From Sodalis ligni (GTDB lineage: Bacteria > Pseudomonadota > Gammaproteobacteria > Enterobacterales > Enterobacteriaceae), in assembly GCF_016865525.2 (NCBI RefSeq), contig NZ_CP075169.1, positions 6,200,337 through 6,264,336 on the forward strand: 64,000 nucleotides of DNA, written 5' to 3'. This document shows positions 9,938 through 22,793 of the stretch, one piece after another. Numbering within the stretch: the first letter of the stretch is position 1; every line of letters begins with the position of its first letter. A model generated the notes under the pieces. That model saw only the letters and a program-made list of their open reading frames with translations. It was not told where the DNA came from and ran no database searches. The position numbers and the translations under genes were made by a program.

Positions 9938-10154
9938 GTGAAAAATCCCTGGAAATCAGAGTCCGGTATGTTACGCTGCCGAGCCCCTGAGGGCAAACGC
10001 CGTAGATAATGCTCCGATTGGACATTAGAACAAACGCATTGGCAAGATGTCTATCGCAAAAGGCAATAGACGGTCAATGTCCGCAGGATTTTATCGTTAT
10101 CTTAGGGTAGGATCGCACCTTAATGACTCAGGCAGGGCAGTGGGATAACAGCGC

Positions 10155-11252
10155 ATGCGGGTATTGATGATCATCGACGGATTGCCGGGCGGCGGCGCGG
10201 AGAAAGTACTATTGACCCTGTCGCAAGGATTAATGGCCGCCGGTCACCGCGTTTCGCTGTTTTCATTACGCTCCGTTTGCGACTATACGCTGCCTGAGGG
10301 GATCGATTACCGGGTTATTGTCGATGATTGCCGAACTCCCTGGCGCAAGCTTACCGAACTTTCCCGTCGGGCGAAAAAACTGGATTCGGCTATTATCGAG
10401 GCCGAGCGGCGGGAGGGTAAATTCGATTTGGTGATATCCCATCTGCATAAAACCGACCGCATCGTCGCCCGCAGCCGCGCCCTTGATCCGAAAAAAGTCT
10501 GGTTTTGCCTCCACGGCATGTTTTCCCCTTCCTATCTCGGCCATCGCAAAGGGCTATCGCGCGCCTTGAAACGCTACAAAATCGGCCGGGTGTACCGGCA
10601 TCGCAATATTACCGCCGTCTCCCGCGCGGTGCTGGAAGATATGACCGGTACATTTGCCGTGACTCCCGCTGAATCGGCGGTCATCTATAATCCGTTCGAT
10701 ATAGACGACATCCGCCGGCTGGCATCCGAACCCTGCGATATGGCGGGACAGGATTATCTTATTCATGTGGGCCGATTACATCCCCACAAACGCCATGACC
10801 GGTTGCTCAGGAGCTATGCCCTTACCGGTATCCAAGCGCCGCTGGTCATTATGGGCCAGGGCAGTGACCGGGAGCTCAGCGCGCTGAAAACCTTGGCCAA
10901 TGAACTGAATATTGCCGATCGCGTCATATTCAAAGGTTTTACCGCGAATCCCTATCCTTATATCAAGCATGCCCGCATGCTCATTCTCTGTTCCGACAGC
11001 GAAGGGTTCGGTAATGTCTTGGTGGAAGCGCTGATTTGCCAGACGCCGGTGGTCAGTACCCGCTGTCCCGGCGGGCCCGCCGAAATATTAACTGGCGATT
11101 TGGCCCGCGGCCTGGCGGAATTGAACGATGACTCTCTGGCCGAAAAAATTCTTACAATTTATAATAAGCCTCCCCTTATAAATCTCCACCAGCTGGAACC
11201 CTACGGTATCGCCGCTATTTGCCGAAAATATGCTGCATTAGCCAGGAGTTAA
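10155..11252 (+). CDS. wabH: WabH-type core GlcNAc glycosyltransferase (GT4)
   Basis: GT4 glycosyltransferase of 365 residues. The acceptor side begins VLMIIDGLPGGGAEKVLL, and the donor-binding C-terminal half contains YLIHVGRLHPHKRHDRLL and the E-X7-E region SEGFGNVLVEAL. In Klebsiella WabH transfers GlcNAc to the core galacturonate placed by WabG; WabN then deacetylates it. All three are present in this cluster. Start ATG at 10155. The gene appears whole. Confidence 0.78.
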   Translation: MRVLMIIDGLPGGGAEKVLLTLSQGLMAAGHRVSLFSLRSVCDYTLPEGIDYRVIVDDCRTPWRKLTELSRRAKKLDSAIIEAERREGKFDLVISHLHKTDRIVARSRALDPKKVWFCLHGMFSPSYLGHRKGLSRALKRYKIGRVYRHRNITAVSRAVLEDMTGTFAVTPAESAVIYNPFDIDDIRRLASEPCDMAGQDYLIHVGRLHPHKRHDRLLRSYALTGIQAPLVIMGQGSDRELSALKTLANELNIADRVIFKGFTANPYPYIKHARMLILCSDSEGFGNVLVEALICQTPVVSTRCPGGPAEILTGDLARGLAELNDDSLAEKILTIYNKPPLINLHQLEPYGIAAICRKYAALARS

Positions 11253-11376
11253 TAGGTTAATTGAGCTAGCAACAGCAGAGCGCGGCGGGTTTCAGCGATC
11301 TCGACACATCAGCTTATGTTATTATTCAGTATGGATTTAACAGTTTCCTAATTGGACAGCTGGCGTTGATTGCAAA

Positions 11377-12377
11377 ATGTTAAATAACCACAAGCCGCTA
11401 CGTAAACTCAGCGTTATCGTTCCGTTGTATAATGCCGGTTCGATGTTTGAAGACTTTATGCGGTCATTGGTGGCCCAAACGCTTAAAGATTTAGAAATAA
11501 TCATCGTTAATGATGGTTCGACCGATGGGTCCGACGCTCTTGCAAGGTTATATGCCGAGCGTTACGAAAACATTATTGTTATCGATCAGCCCAATGGCGG
11601 TGTTTCTAGGGCGCGTAACGCCGGTATGGCCATTGCCAGCGGCGAATATGTGACGTTTCCCGATGCGGACGACCGGCTTTATCCCGATATGTACCGAACG
11701 CTGGTGGATATGGCGCAGCGGGACGACCTTGATGTAGCCCAATGCAATGGCGAGCGGTATTTTATGGGTTCGAAAGAAATAAAAACCCTGATTCCTCTCG
11801 ACCGGTTAACCTCCACCGACGTACTCGACGGGCCGACCTGGCTGCATAAGGCCTTAGGCACCAGACGCTATTTGCATGTGGTCTGGCTGGGTATTTATCG
11901 GCTGTCATTGATAAAACAGCTTAACCTGCAGTTTGTGCCGGGCTTGCATCACCAGGATATTCCCTGGACCACGGAATTAATGCTTAACGCCGGTCGGGTA
12001 AGGTACACGCAGGAAGTGTTTTATCGTTATTATATTCACGACCAATCCATCAGTAATCAGAAAAGAACCGGCATGAAAATGTCGAATATCAGCGCCATTA
12101 CATCCGCATTGCCGAATTGCTGGAGGATATCAACCACCGGTATCGTGGCAAAGTGAAAATGTATCGTGAATTTCCTTTGCAGGTGACTCATGAGGCATTA
12201 TCCGTTTGCCATGCGGTGCGTCGCGAACCGGATCCTGTGGCCAGGCAGCTTATACTTAATGATATTTTCGCCAGCGGCACACATAAACGCATGATTCGCA
12301 ATGCACGCGGCATAAAGCAGTGGTATCAGCTATTGCTGTGGCTGAGAAGAATATATGCCTGGCGCAAGCCAAGATAA
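11377..12377 (+). pseudogene. GT2 core glycosyltransferase with one-base frameshift
   Basis: A GT-A (family 2) glycosyltransferase: LSVIVPLYNAGSMFEDF at residues 11-27, VNDGSTDGSD, and the metal-binding FPDADDRLY near 93. The frame opened at 11377 ends at 12156 in unrelated residues. The true C-terminal part continues in another frame to 12377 (HYIRIAELLEDINHRYRGK). One A added to the run at 12076-12079 restores one frame of 334 codons (333 residues), so this is a single-base deletion or read error. The substrate in the core is unknown. Confidence 0.8.
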
Positions 12378-12440
12378 TCCGCTTCTCTCCCGCCCTGTCT
12401 TGACCTAAAATCAACGCTGGATTTTCTTTGGTCAGACAAC

Positions 12441-13517
12441 ATGCCTATATCTCATGACGTATCACCGACTCCCGTCAAAAGGATTCTCCTGATCAAGCTA
12501 CGCCATCACGGCGATATGCTGCTGACCACACCGGTTATCAACACTCTGCATCGGCAGTATCCCGCCGCTGAGATCGACATATTGTTATACAAGGAAACCG
12601 AGGCCATCCTCCGTTATCATCCTGCGCTAACCCATATCCATGTCATTGATCGATCATGGAAAAAACAGGGGGTCAGGCATCAGATTCAGCAAGAGACCGG
12701 GCTGATAAAAATCCTGCGATCGCGGCATTATGATATCGTGGTAAACTTGGCCGACCAGTGGCGCAGCGCGATAATCACCTACCTCAGCGGCGCGGCGGTG
12801 CGTATCGGCTTCGATTATCCCAAGCGACAATCTTTTTTATGGCGCCTGGCCCATAACCGGCTGGTTTCCACCGTTAATCACGGCCGGCTTCACACCGTTG
12901 AACAAAATCTCACTATTCTGGCGCCATTGGACATCGCCTTGACCGACCGGCGCACCTCGATGCATTATTCCCCCGCCGATGAGGCCCATCGCAACACCTT
13001 GCTGGCGTCAAAGGGCATTACCGGAGATTACCTGGTGATTCAGCCCACTTCCCGCTGGAGCTATAAATGCTGGGACGATGAAAAGGTGGCGGAACTGATA
13101 GACGCGCTGCAGGAACAGGATTTACCCATCGTACTGACCGCCGCGCCGGATAAAAACGAGCTCGACATGATCGGGCATATTCTGTCCCTTTGCCATAATC
13201 CCCGGGTCGTCTCCCTGGCGGGAGAACTAACCTTAACGCAGCTGGCGTCGGTTATCGACGGCGCCAGGCTATTTATCGGGGTCGATTCGGCGCCGATGCA
13301 CATGGCGGCGGCGTTGAATACGCCCTGCGTCGCTCTGTTCGGTCCCACCAAGTTGACGTTCTGGCGGCCCTGGAGTGAGAACAGCACCGTTATCTGGGCC
13401 GGCGATTTTACTGAACTCCCGCCGCCGGATGACATCGACACCAAAACCCAACAGCGTTATTTAAGCGCCATCCCGGTGGATGCCGTCCTCCAGGCCGCAC
13501 GGGGATATTTGTCATGA
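12441..13517 (+). CDS. waaQ: WaaQ, LPS core heptosyltransferase III
   Basis: GT9 protein of 358 residues that adds the branching third heptose to the inner core. N-terminal RILLIKLRHHGDMLLTTP is the WaaQ form of the family signature, and the donor site is IGVDSAPMHMAAALNTP near residue 276. The gene ends inside the wabG start (4-base overlap at 13514-13517), so the two are translationally coupled. Intact. Confidence 0.9.
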   Translation: MPISHDVSPTPVKRILLIKLRHHGDMLLTTPVINTLHRQYPAAEIDILLYKETEAILRYHPALTHIHVIDRSWKKQGVRHQIQQETGLIKILRSRHYDIVVNLADQWRSAIITYLSGAAVRIGFDYPKRQSFLWRLAHNRLVSTVNHGRLHTVEQNLTILAPLDIALTDRRTSMHYSPADEAHRNTLLASKGITGDYLVIQPTSRWSYKCWDDEKVAELIDALQEQDLPIVLTAAPDKNELDMIGHILSLCHNPRVVSLAGELTLTQLASVIDGARLFIGVDSAPMHMAAALNTPCVALFGPTKLTFWRPWSENSTVIWAGDFTELPPPDDIDTKTQQRYLSAIPVDAVLQAARGYLS

Positions 13518-14644
13518 AAAAAATCCGGCTGGCTATCGTCCGGCAAAAATATCGCCCCGACGGCGGCGCCGAACGTTTTATTTCCCGGGCGTTGGAAGCC
13601 CTGGACAGCGACGAGCTGGAATTGAATATCCTGACCCGGCAATGGTCGGGAGAGCCGCGCCCGAACTGGCATGTTCATATTTGCAATCCGGCCAAATGGG
13701 GACGAGTCTCGCGGGAACGCGGTTTTGCCGAAGCGGCGAAACGCTGCTGGCAGCGTGAACATTTCGATTTGGTACAAAGCCACGAACGTATCGCCGGTTG
13801 CGACGTGTTCCGCGCAGGCGACGGCGTTCACCGGGTATGGCTGGAGCAGCGGGCGCGCATCGATACGCCATGGCAACGATGGCTGACCTCAATGAGCGGA
13901 TATCATCGTTATGTGCTCGCAGCGGAAGAAGCGATGTTTCATTCTTCTTCATTGAAAAAAATCATCTGTAATTCCGCGATGGTGATGAACGACATTATCC
14001 GCTGTTATCAGGTGCCGGCGGATAAATTCGCCCTGATCTACAACGCCATTGATTCATCAAGCTTTTATCCTTCAAGTTCTGAGCAGCGCCAACTGGCCCG
14101 TGAGAGGCTTTCCCTGCCTGATGAAGCCTGCGCGCTGATTTATGTGGGGTCCGGCTTTGAGCGCAAGGGATTGCGGCAGGCCATCGCCGCCATCGCCGCC
14201 ACCGATCGTTATCTGGTTGTGGTAGGTCAGGACAAACACCAGCCCAAATATCTCGCTTATGCCAACAGCCTGGGATGCCGGCAACGCATCCGTTTCGTCG
14301 GCATACAAAAGGACGTGTTACCTTTTTATCACGCGGCGGACGGTTTGATCCTGCCGACACTGTATGATCCGTTCCCCAACGTGATACTGGAGGCCATGGC
14401 CTGCGGCTTGCCGGTGATTACCAGCCAGACTTGCGGCGGCGCCGAATTTATCGAACCGGGCATCCAAGGGTATGTTTGTGATGCCCTGGATCTGAAAACG
14501 CTTACAGAATTGGCGGCGGCCATACCGTTACGGCACCGGCGTCCCGACATGGGTCTCGCCGCCCGCGAACGGGTTAAAGAGTGCACCCCTGCCCGGTTGT
14601 CCAGTGAGCTGACGGAGCTCTACCGGCAACTGCTTGAGGATTAA
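13514..14644 (+). CDS. wabG: WabG-type core galacturonosyltransferase (GT4)
   Basis: GT4 enzyme of 376 residues. Starts with RLAIVRQKYRPDGGAERF, the WabG form of the N-terminus rather than the WaaG form of E. coli. Later blocks are IYNAIDSSSF, YVGSGFERKGL and EAMACGLPVIT. In Klebsiella and Serratia WabG transfers galacturonic acid to heptose II, which begins the outer core. Overlaps waaQ by four bases. Intact. Confidence 0.85.
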   Translation: MKKIRLAIVRQKYRPDGGAERFISRALEALDSDELELNILTRQWSGEPRPNWHVHICNPAKWGRVSRERGFAEAAKRCWQREHFDLVQSHERIAGCDVFRAGDGVHRVWLEQRARIDTPWQRWLTSMSGYHRYVLAAEEAMFHSSSLKKIICNSAMVMNDIIRCYQVPADKFALIYNAIDSSSFYPSSSEQRQLARERLSLPDEACALIYVGSGFERKGLRQAIAAIAATDRYLVVVGQDKHQPKYLAYANSLGCRQRIRFVGIQKDVLPFYHAADGLILPTLYDPFPNVILEAMACGLPVITSQTCGGAEFIEPGIQGYVCDALDLKTLTELAAAIPLRHRRPDMGLAARERVKECTPARLSSELTELYRQLLED

Positions 14645-14773
14645 AAGCACCGGATATCAATGAGGGATAGCCACTTATCTGTTAGCATGAATGCGCTTAC
14701 CATGCGATTCTAATTATTTGGTTAAAAATTAACTCAGCACATCGGTCGCCGTGCCTTACAATAGCTAACTATA

Positions 14774-16042
14774 ATGATCTATAACGTAATCATCTATTTT
14801 CTTCAGCCCTTTATATGGATCCGGTTATTATGGCGTAGTCGAAAAGCGCCGGCCTATCGCCGGCGTTGGGGGGAGCGCTACGGGTTTTGTCAGGGCAAAG
14901 TCAAACCGGGCGGCATCATGCTGCATTCGGTTTCGGTGGGTGAAACATTAGCGGCAATTCCCCTGGTGCGAGCCTTGCGCCACCGTTATCCTTTTTTACC
15001 CATTACCGTCACCACCATGACCCCCACCGGCTCCGAACGCGTTCAGTCCGCGTTCGGCAAAGATGTCGATCACGTTTACCTGCCGTATGACCTGCCGGGG
15101 GCGATGAACCGGTTTCTCAACCAGGTCAATCCCAAACTGGTGATCGTCATGGAAACCGAGTTATGGCCTAACCTGATCAAAGCCCTTTATCAGCGTAAAA
15201 TCCCCTTGGTGGTGGCAAATGCGCGCTTATCCGCCCGTTCCGCCGCCGGCTATAAAAAATTCGGCAGTTTTACCGCGGACATTATGGGTAAAATCACGCT
15301 TATCGCCGCACAAAACGAGGAAGACGGCGAGCGCTTTTTGTCCTTAGGGTTAAAGCGTAACCAATTGGCGCTAACCGGCAGCTTGAAATTCGATATTTCG
15401 GTCACTCCCGAACTGGCGGCCAGAGCATTGACGCTGCGCCGTCAATGGGCGCCCCATCGCCCGGTGTGGATAGCCACCAGCACTCATGAAGGAGAAGAGA
15501 GCCTGCTGTTGCAGGCTCATCGTCAATTATTGGCAAACTTTCCCAATCTACTGCTGATCTTGGTGCCACGGCATCCCGAGCGGTTCCCCGTGGCGAAAGA
15601 GATGACGCAAAGGGCCGGTTTCAGCCTTACCACCCGCAGCTCCGGTGAAGTGCCCTCGCCGGGTACGCAGGTGGTGATCGGCGATACCATGGGCGAACTG
15701 ATGCTGCTATACGGCATTGCCGATATCGCCTTTGTCGGCGGTAGCCTGGTGGAACGGGGCGGTCATAATCCCCTGGAGGCCGCGGCCCACGCTGTCCCTG
15801 TTCTCATGGGCCCCCATATCTTCAATTTCCGGGATATATGCAGCAAACTGGCCGAAGCGGGCGGTCTGATTACCGTGACCGATGTCCCTTCGTTGGTGAA
15901 AGAGATTTCAACTCTGCTCACCGATGAGGATTACCGGTTATATTACGGTCGTCACGCGGTGGAGGTTTTGCACCAGAACCAGGGCGCGCTGCAGCGGCTG
16001 CTACAATTGCTGGAGCCTTATTTGCCACAGCGGAGCCAGTAG
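14774..16042 (+). CDS. waaA: WaaA, Kdo transferase
   Basis: Bifunctional Kdo transferase that adds two Kdo residues to lipid IVA. There is an N-terminal membrane-anchoring helix (residues 3-20), the catalytic-region motif LHSVSVGETLAAIPLVRALR around 53-72, and the donor site GDTMGELMLLYGIADIAFVG. The length is 422 residues (E. coli 425). The ~130-base gap after wabG probably holds its own promoter. The waaE start codon follows immediately after its stop. Confidence 0.97.
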   Translation: MIYNVIIYFLQPFIWIRLLWRSRKAPAYRRRWGERYGFCQGKVKPGGIMLHSVSVGETLAAIPLVRALRHRYPFLPITVTTMTPTGSERVQSAFGKDVDHVYLPYDLPGAMNRFLNQVNPKLVIVMETELWPNLIKALYQRKIPLVVANARLSARSAAGYKKFGSFTADIMGKITLIAAQNEEDGERFLSLGLKRNQLALTGSLKFDISVTPELAARALTLRRQWAPHRPVWIATSTHEGEESLLLQAHRQLLANFPNLLLILVPRHPERFPVAKEMTQRAGFSLTTRSSGEVPSPGTQVVIGDTMGELMLLYGIADIAFVGGSLVERGGHNPLEAAAHAVPVLMGPHIFNFRDICSKLAEAGGLITVTDVPSLVKEISTLLTDEDYRLYYGRHAVEVLHQNQGALQRLLQLLEPYLPQRSQ

Positions 16043-17298
<1,256 letters not shown>

Positions 17299-17299
17299 T

Positions 17300-18109
17300 T
17301 TAATGCTGGCAATGAGGGCAAAAAAAACTGCTCCGCTGCCCGAGCCTGACGGTCTGGATAGGCGTACCGCATACCCGGCAGCTCTCGCCTTCACGGCCAT
17401 AGACTTGCAGTTCCTGTGCAAAATAGCCGGGCTTACCGTCCGATTGCAGAAAATCACGCAGGGTGGTGCCGCCCTGTTCGATGGACCGCAGCAATACCGC
17501 CTTGATGGTACGCGTCAGCAGTTCCGCCTCGGCCAGAGTTAACGAACCGGCCTGCCGCACCGGCAGGATGCCCGATACAAACAGCGACTCGCTGGCATAA
17601 ATATTCCCCACCCCCACCACCAGTTTGTTATCCATCAGCCAGGGTTTAACCTGCGTACGCTTATTGCGCGATTTGTTGAACAGCCATTGACCGTCGAACT
17701 CGTCGCTCAGGGGTTCCGGACCCAGTTGGGAAAGCACCCGGCTGGTTTTAAGGTCATCGCTCCATAACCACGCGCCGAAGCGCCTGGGGTCGGTATAGCG
17801 GATGATACAGCCGTTGCTCATGATGAGATCCACATGATCGTGCTTTTCCGGCGGCAGCGGCTGCTGCAGGACGCGCAGGCTGCCCGACATACCCATATGG
17901 ATGATGATCCAGCCCGGATCCAGCTCCAACAGCAGATATTTCGCCCGCCGCCGGACGCTCACCACCAGGGCGTCGCGCAGAGCGATGATCTCGCTGGAAA
18001 CCGGCCAGCGCAGACGCGCATTACGCACCTCCGCTCGGACTATCCTATGGCCGGCTACCCAGGGCTCAATGCCCCGGCGGCTGGTTTCAACCTCGGGCAA
18101 CTCAGGCAT
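17300..18109 (-). CDS. mutM: MutM, formamidopyrimidine-DNA glycosylase
   Basis: Removes 8-oxoguanine and other oxidized purines. Start chosen at 18109, so the mature N-terminus is the catalytic [12 protein letters not shown]. The zinc finger CRVCGTPIQ...FFCPHCQ closes the protein. The length is 269 residues, identical to E. coli. It lies downstream of rpmB-rpmG on the same strand, with a terminator between, and converges tail to tail with coaD (one base apart). Confidence 0.97.
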   Translation of the reverse strand: MPELPEVETSRRGIEPWVAGHRIVRAEVRNARLRWPVSSEIIALRDALVVSVRRRAKYLLLELDPGWIIIHMGMSGSLRVLQQPLPPEKHDHVDLIMSNGCIIRYTDPRRFGAWLWSDDLKTSRVLSQLGPEPLSDEFDGQWLFNKSRNKRTQVKPWLMDNKLVVGVGNIYASESLFVSGILPVRQAGSLTLAEAELLTRTIKAVLLRSIEQGGTTLRDFLQSDGKPGYFAQELQVYGREGESCRVCGTPIQTVRLGQRSSFFCPHCQH

Positions 18110-18145
18110 GTTCGCCTCCGTGTAGCAGTTAACGCCAGCAAATAA

Positions 18146-18170
18146 AAAAACCCGCCGTGGCGGGTTTTTA
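18146..18170 (-). terminator. Terminator between rpmG and mutM
   Basis: Perfect stem CCCGCC/GGCGGG with a two-base loop at 18151-18164, flanked by A7 on one side and T5 on the other. It can act for minus-strand transcripts leaving rpmG and may only partly stop read-through into mutM, as in the rpmBG-mutM arrangement of E. coli. Confidence 0.85.
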
Positions 18171-18185
18171 TGCAACTCACTAAAA

Positions 18186-18356
<171 letters not shown>

Positions 18357-18364
18357 TCATTTCC

Positions 18365-18664
<300 letters not shown>

Positions 18665-18839
18665 TTAGAGCCCATCTCAGCACATTCACTGAGGAGAGAC
18701 TTACAACAGGTTTGAACCTGCTGAGATAGGCTCTCAACGCTACACCCAAGATTCTCAAAGGTGGCGTAGTATACGCTTTGAAGCGCAAGTGCTCAAGTCC
18801 CGCGCAAGCAAAGATCCTGGTGGATCGCAAGAATAAAGC

Positions 18840-19541
18840 TCACAACCACCCTCTTTCGGCAAAAGAGACGCACCCTTCTGCCCCGATGACCAGGTGATCC
18901 AGCACCCTGATATCCAGAAAAAGACCTGCTTTCACCACCTGTTCGGTGACTTCGCGATCGGCGCGGCTGGGTTCGGCCTTACCCGAAGGGTGATTGTGCG
19001 CCAAAATAATCGCCGCCGCATTGACTTTAAGCGCCTCGCGAAGGATTTCGCGGGGATGCACCTCGACGCTGTTCACCGAGCCGTGAAATAATTCCATGTG
19101 TTTTATAAGATGGTGCTGATTATTTAAAAACAATACCACGAACACTTCCCGCTCCCGGTGCGCCAACATGATCTGCAGGTAATTCTGCGCAATATTCGGG
19201 CTGGTCATGGCGTCTTCGCGCATCAGGTGCGAACCGTAATACCGCTGCGCCATCTCCCTGATGGCCTGCAGCTGGGTATATTTTGACGGTCCCAGGCCTT
19301 TTGTGGCGCACAGGGTTTTACAATCGGCCGACATCAATTTATCCAAAGAGCCGAACCGGGCCATTAACTGCTCGGCAAGATGAATGACATGCGAACCCGG
19401 CAGACCGGTTCGCAAAAACAGGGCCAACAGCTCCGTATCCGACAATGCCGACGGGCCTAACAAGGTTAATTTTTCCCTGGGCGCCAGTCCATAGGGCCAC
19501 TCCTTTTTGTTTCGCTTCGCCATATCCTTATCATCCCCCAT
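18840..19541 (-). CDS. radC: RadC family JAB-domain protein
   Basis: RadC (YicR) protein with an N-terminal helix-hairpin-helix-like part ([19 protein letters not shown]) and a C-terminal JAB/MPN metalloprotease-like domain with [14 protein letters not shown] near residues 183-196. Its cellular job is unsettled; the original DNA repair role has been disputed. At 233 residues it is slightly longer than usual if the first ATG is used; a second ATG six codons in (19523) is possible. Divergent from coaBC. Confidence 0.93.
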   Translation of the reverse strand: MGDDKDMAKRNKKEWPYGLAPREKLTLLGPSALSDTELLALFLRTGLPGSHVIHLAEQLMARFGSLDKLMSADCKTLCATKGLGPSKYTQLQAIREMAQRYYGSHLMREDAMTSPNIAQNYLQIMLAHREREVFVVLFLNNQHHLIKHMELFHGSVNSVEVHPREILREALKVNAAAIILAHNHPSGKAEPSRADREVTEQVVKAGLFLDIRVLDHLVIGAEGCVSFAERGWL

Positions 19542-19706
19542 TCGCCGCCTATCATGCCATCCGGCGCAAATTTGCTCGACGGTCAGATGACGAAATTACG
19601 GCAGGCATTGCAATTTGCGATGGATTGCCTCAAAGAGACAAATGATGGTTAACCGTAGGGTTATGATAAAATGTTACCTACTCAAGCTTTCAAGTGGACA
19701 TTCGAG

Positions 19707-20921
19707 ATGACGGAACTTGCCGGCAAACATATTGTACTTGGCATAAGCGGCGGCATCGCCGCCTACAAGAGCCCTGAACTGGTGCGCCGTTTACGTGACA
19801 GGGGCGCTGAGGTACGGGTTGTCATGACCCCCGCGGCAAAAGCGTTTATCACCCCGCTGACGCTCCAGGCGGTTTCCGGACATCCGGTAGCCGACGATTT
19901 GCTGGATCCCGCCGCCGAAGCCGCAATGGGGCATATCGAACTGGGCAAATGGGCCGATCTGGTCCTGCTGGCCCCTGCCAGCGCCGATGTGCTGGCCCGT
20001 ATGGCGGCGGGCATGGCCAATGACCTGGTGACCACGATATGCCTCGCCACCGCCGCGCGCATTGCCGTGGCCCCGGCCATGAACCAGCAGATGTACCGGG
20101 CGAGCGCCACCCAGGCCAACCTGCAAACCCTGGCCGCGCGCGGCGTACTATTATGGGGTCCGGATGACGGCAGCCAGGCCTGCGGCGACATCGGCCCGGG
20201 CCGGATGCTCAATCCCCTAGAGCTGGTGGAGAGGGCGCGCCGTCATTTTACCGTCGACCGCAGCCTGGAACATCTCAACATCATGGTCACCGCCGGCCCC
20301 ACCCGTGAGTCCCTTGATCCGGTGCGTTATATCAGCAATCAAAGCTCCGGCCGGATGGGATTCGCCATCGCCAAGGCGGCGGCGGACCGGGGTGCCCATG
20401 TCACGCTGGTGGCCGGCCCGGTAGATTTGCCCACCCCGGCCAACGTCTGGCGCGTCAACGTCACCAGCGCGCTGGAGATGCATGACGCGGTAATGAATGA
20501 TATCGAACTGCAGCAGATTTTTATCGGCTGCGCCGCGGTGGCGGATTATCGCGCCATTCAAACCGCCAGCGAAAAAATAAAAACCCAGGGTGACGAAATC
20601 ACCATAAAAATGATAAAAAACCCTGATATTGTGGCCGAGGTGGGGGCCATGACCAAAAATCGCCCGTATGTGGTCGGATTTGCCGCCGAAACACAGAATA
20701 TGGAAGAATACGCCCGGCAAAAGCGCATAAAGAAAAATCTCGATTTGATTTGCGCCAATGACGTGTCCCGGCAAGACCAGGGATTTAACAGCGAGACCAA
20801 CGCCTTGCATTTATTTTGGCAGGATGGGGATCGCCTTCTGCCGCTAAGCGATAAGACCTTGCTTGGTCAACAATTAATCGACGAGATTATCAGCCGTTAT
20901 GAAGAAAAAAATCGACGTTAA
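19707..20921 (+). CDS. coaBC: CoaBC, phosphopantothenoylcysteine synthetase/decarboxylase
   Basis: Bifunctional enzyme of coenzyme A synthesis. The N-terminal flavin decarboxylase half has [18 protein letters not shown], the active-site region [12 protein letters not shown] and PAMNQQM. The C-terminal synthetase half has [17 protein letters not shown] and the KNPDIVAE loop. The start at 19707 gives 404 residues (E. coli 406); a longer reading frame from 19671 lacks family support. Its end overlaps the dut start by 23 bases. Confidence 0.97.
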   Translation: MTELAGKHIVLGISGGIAAYKSPELVRRLRDRGAEVRVVMTPAAKAFITPLTLQAVSGHPVADDLLDPAAEAAMGHIELGKWADLVLLAPASADVLARMAAGMANDLVTTICLATAARIAVAPAMNQQMYRASATQANLQTLAARGVLLWGPDDGSQACGDIGPGRMLNPLELVERARRHFTVDRSLEHLNIMVTAGPTRESLDPVRYISNQSSGRMGFAIAKAAADRGAHVTLVAGPVDLPTPANVWRVNVTSALEMHDAVMNDIELQQIFIGCAAVADYRAIQTASEKIKTQGDEITIKMIKNPDIVAEVGAMTKNRPYVVGFAAETQNMEEYARQKRIKKNLDLICANDVSRQDQGFNSETNALHLFWQDGDRLLPLSDKTLLGQQLIDEIISRYEEKNRR

Positions 20922-21357
20922 GATCCTTGATCGCCGCATCGGCGAGCAATTTCCCCTGCCGGCCTACGCCACTGAAGGCTCCGCCGGCCTGGATTTGCGC
21001 GCCTGTCTCGATAGCGCCGTTGTCCTGGCGCCGGGAGAAACCACCCTGGTTCCCACCGGCCTGGCCGTTCATATTGCCGATCCGGCGCTGGCGGCGCTGA
21101 TATTGCCCCGATCCGGGCTGGGACATAAGCACGGCATTGTACTGGGCAACCTGGTGGGACTCATCGATTCGGACTACCAGGGGCCGCTGATGGTCTCGGT
21201 GTGGAACCGCGGTCAGCAGGTCTTTACTATTGAACCGGGCGAACGCCTCGCGCAGATGGTCTTCGTACCCGTAGTGCAGGTGGATTTTAACGTGGTGGAC
21301 GATTTTACCGCCAGCGAACGCGGCGAAGGCGGCTTCGGTCATTCCGGACGCCACTAG
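20899..21357 (+). CDS. dut: Dut, dUTP diphosphatase
   Basis: Hydrolyses dUTP to dUMP, keeping uracil out of DNA and feeding dTMP synthesis. All five trimeric dUTPase motifs are visible: [38 protein letters not shown] and the C-terminal [10 protein letters not shown]. The length of 152 residues is standard. It overlaps the 3' end of coaBC. Confidence 0.97.
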   Translation: MKKKIDVKILDRRIGEQFPLPAYATEGSAGLDLRACLDSAVVLAPGETTLVPTGLAVHIADPALAALILPRSGLGHKHGIVLGNLVGLIDSDYQGPLMVSVWNRGQQVFTIEPGERLAQMVFVPVVQVDFNVVDDFTASERGEGGFGHSGRH

Positions 21358-21507
21358 TCCTTAATGGAAGCGTTAACGTAGACGTTAACGGGCAAACCTT
21401 CCCCGGCATTGATAATTCATTTTTTTAACGCCGTAACACAGGGTGATGTTACGGCCGATGCCTGATGTTGATTCGATTTGATTTTATTACCCAGGGACCC
21501 GTTAGGT

Positions 21508-22104
21508 ATGACAGAACAAAAAAACAAGAAGCGTAATCGACGCGAGGAAATTCTTCAGGCATTGGCGCAAATGCTTGAATCCAGCGACGGCAGTCAACGG
21601 ATCACCACCGCTAAACTGGCCGCGGCGGTGGGGGTATCGGAAGCCGCGCTTTACCGCCACTTCCCCAGCAAAACCCGCATGTTCGACAGCCTGATAGAAT
21701 TTATCGAAGACAGCTTGAGCAGCCGCATCAATCTCATTCTGCAGGATGAAAAGGAAACCTTTAATCGTCTTCGTCTGATTTTACTGCTGATCCTGGGCTT
21801 TGCCGAACGCAACCCCGGCCTGACGCGCATCATGACCGGCCATGCCCTGATGTTCGAACAGGACCGTCTGCAGGGCCGCATCAATCAGCTTTATGAACGC
21901 ATAGAAGCACAGCTGCGCCAAGTGTTGCGGGAGCGCAAGCTGCGCGAAGGCCAAGGATTCGAAAGCGATGAAACCCTGCTGGCCAGCCAGCTGCTGGCCT
22001 ATTGCGAAGGACTGCTGGCGCGTTTTGTCCGCACCGAATTCAAATATTTGCCGACCCGTGACTTTGAAGCGCGCTGGCCGCTGCTGCTGGCTCAGTTGAA
22101 GTAA
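21508..22104 (+). CDS. slmA: SlmA, nucleoid occlusion factor
   Basis: TetR-fold DNA-binding protein that blocks FtsZ assembly over the chromosome. Helix-turn-helix region [20 protein letters not shown] at about residues 32-51, followed by [18 protein letters not shown]. Start at 21508 with GGTATG context gives 198 residues, the E. coli length; a frame open from 21478 adds unsupported residues. Convergent with pyrE. Confidence 0.97.
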   Translation: MTEQKNKKRNRREEILQALAQMLESSDGSQRITTAKLAAAVGVSEAALYRHFPSKTRMFDSLIEFIEDSLSSRINLILQDEKETFNRLRLILLLILGFAERNPGLTRIMTGHALMFEQDRLQGRINQLYERIEAQLRQVLRERKLREGQGFESDETLLASQLLAYCEGLLARFVRTEFKYLPTRDFEARWPLLLAQLK

Positions 22105-22105
22105 A

Positions 22106-22125
22106 TGCCGCCGCCCGGGGCGGCA
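22106..22125. terminator. Hairpin between convergent slmA and pyrE
   Basis: Inverted repeat TGCCGCC / GGCGGCA in the 26-base gap between the two stops. No long T run follows on either side, so it is a weak or Rho-assisted terminator at best. Confidence 0.5.
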
Positions 22126-22130
22126 ATGCT

Positions 22131-22772
22131 TCAGACACCGTATTGCCGCTGGTAAGCATGCACCGCCGCCAGGTGATCGGCCATCTCGTTTTTTTCTTCC
22201 AGATAATCGATAAGATCGTCCAAGGTAATGATAGCCAGCACCCGGCAGTGATAATCCCGCTCCACTTCCTGGATCGCTGAAATATCCCCCCGGCCTTTTT
22301 CCCGGCGGTCGAGAGAAATCAACACCCCGGCAAGGGTGGCCTGATGGGCGGTGATGATTTCCATGGACTCGCGAATGGCGGTGCCGGCGGTGATAACATC
22401 ATCCACCAGCATGACTTTCCCCTGCAAAGGACTGCCCACCAGGCTGCCCCCCTCCCCATGTTCCTTGGCTTCCTTGCGATTGAAACAGTAGGGCACATCC
22501 CGCTCATAGTGCTCCGCCAGGGCTACTACCGTGGTGGTGGCGATGGGGATGCCCTTATAGGCCGGCCCGAACACCACATCGAAATCAATACCGGAATCCA
22601 TCAGCGCGGCGGCGTAGAATCGGCCCAGCAGCGCCAGATCGCGGCCGGTATTGAACAAACCGGCATTGAAAAAGTAAGGGCTCTTGCGCCCTGACTTCAG
22701 CGTAAATTCGCCAAATTTAAGCACCTGTTTATTTAATGCGAACTCTATAAATTCACGCTGGTAGTCTTTCAT
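22131..22772 (-). CDS. pyrE: PyrE, orotate phosphoribosyltransferase
   Basis: Joins orotate to PRPP to make OMP in UMP synthesis. The PRPP-binding motif [14 protein letters not shown] lies near residues 120-133, and N-terminal [17 protein letters not shown] is typical. The start at 22772 gives 213 residues, as in E. coli; five codons upstream are also open. It follows rph on the same strand, the standard rph-pyrE operon. Confidence 0.97.
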   Translation of the reverse strand: MKDYQREFIEFALNKQVLKFGEFTLKSGRKSPYFFNAGLFNTGRDLALLGRFYAAALMDSGIDFDVVFGPAYKGIPIATTTVVALAEHYERDVPYCFNRKEAKEHGEGGSLVGSPLQGKVMLVDDVITAGTAIRESMEIITAHQATLAGVLISLDRREKGRGDISAIQEVERDYHCRVLAIITLDDLIDYLEEKNEMADHLAAVHAYQRQYGV

Positions 22773-22793
22773 ATACACTCCTTCCAACCCGCA

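Noticed and set aside
20217..20810. 197-codon minus-strand frame opposite coaBC
   Set aside because: Shadow of the conserved coaBC gene with no family similarity.
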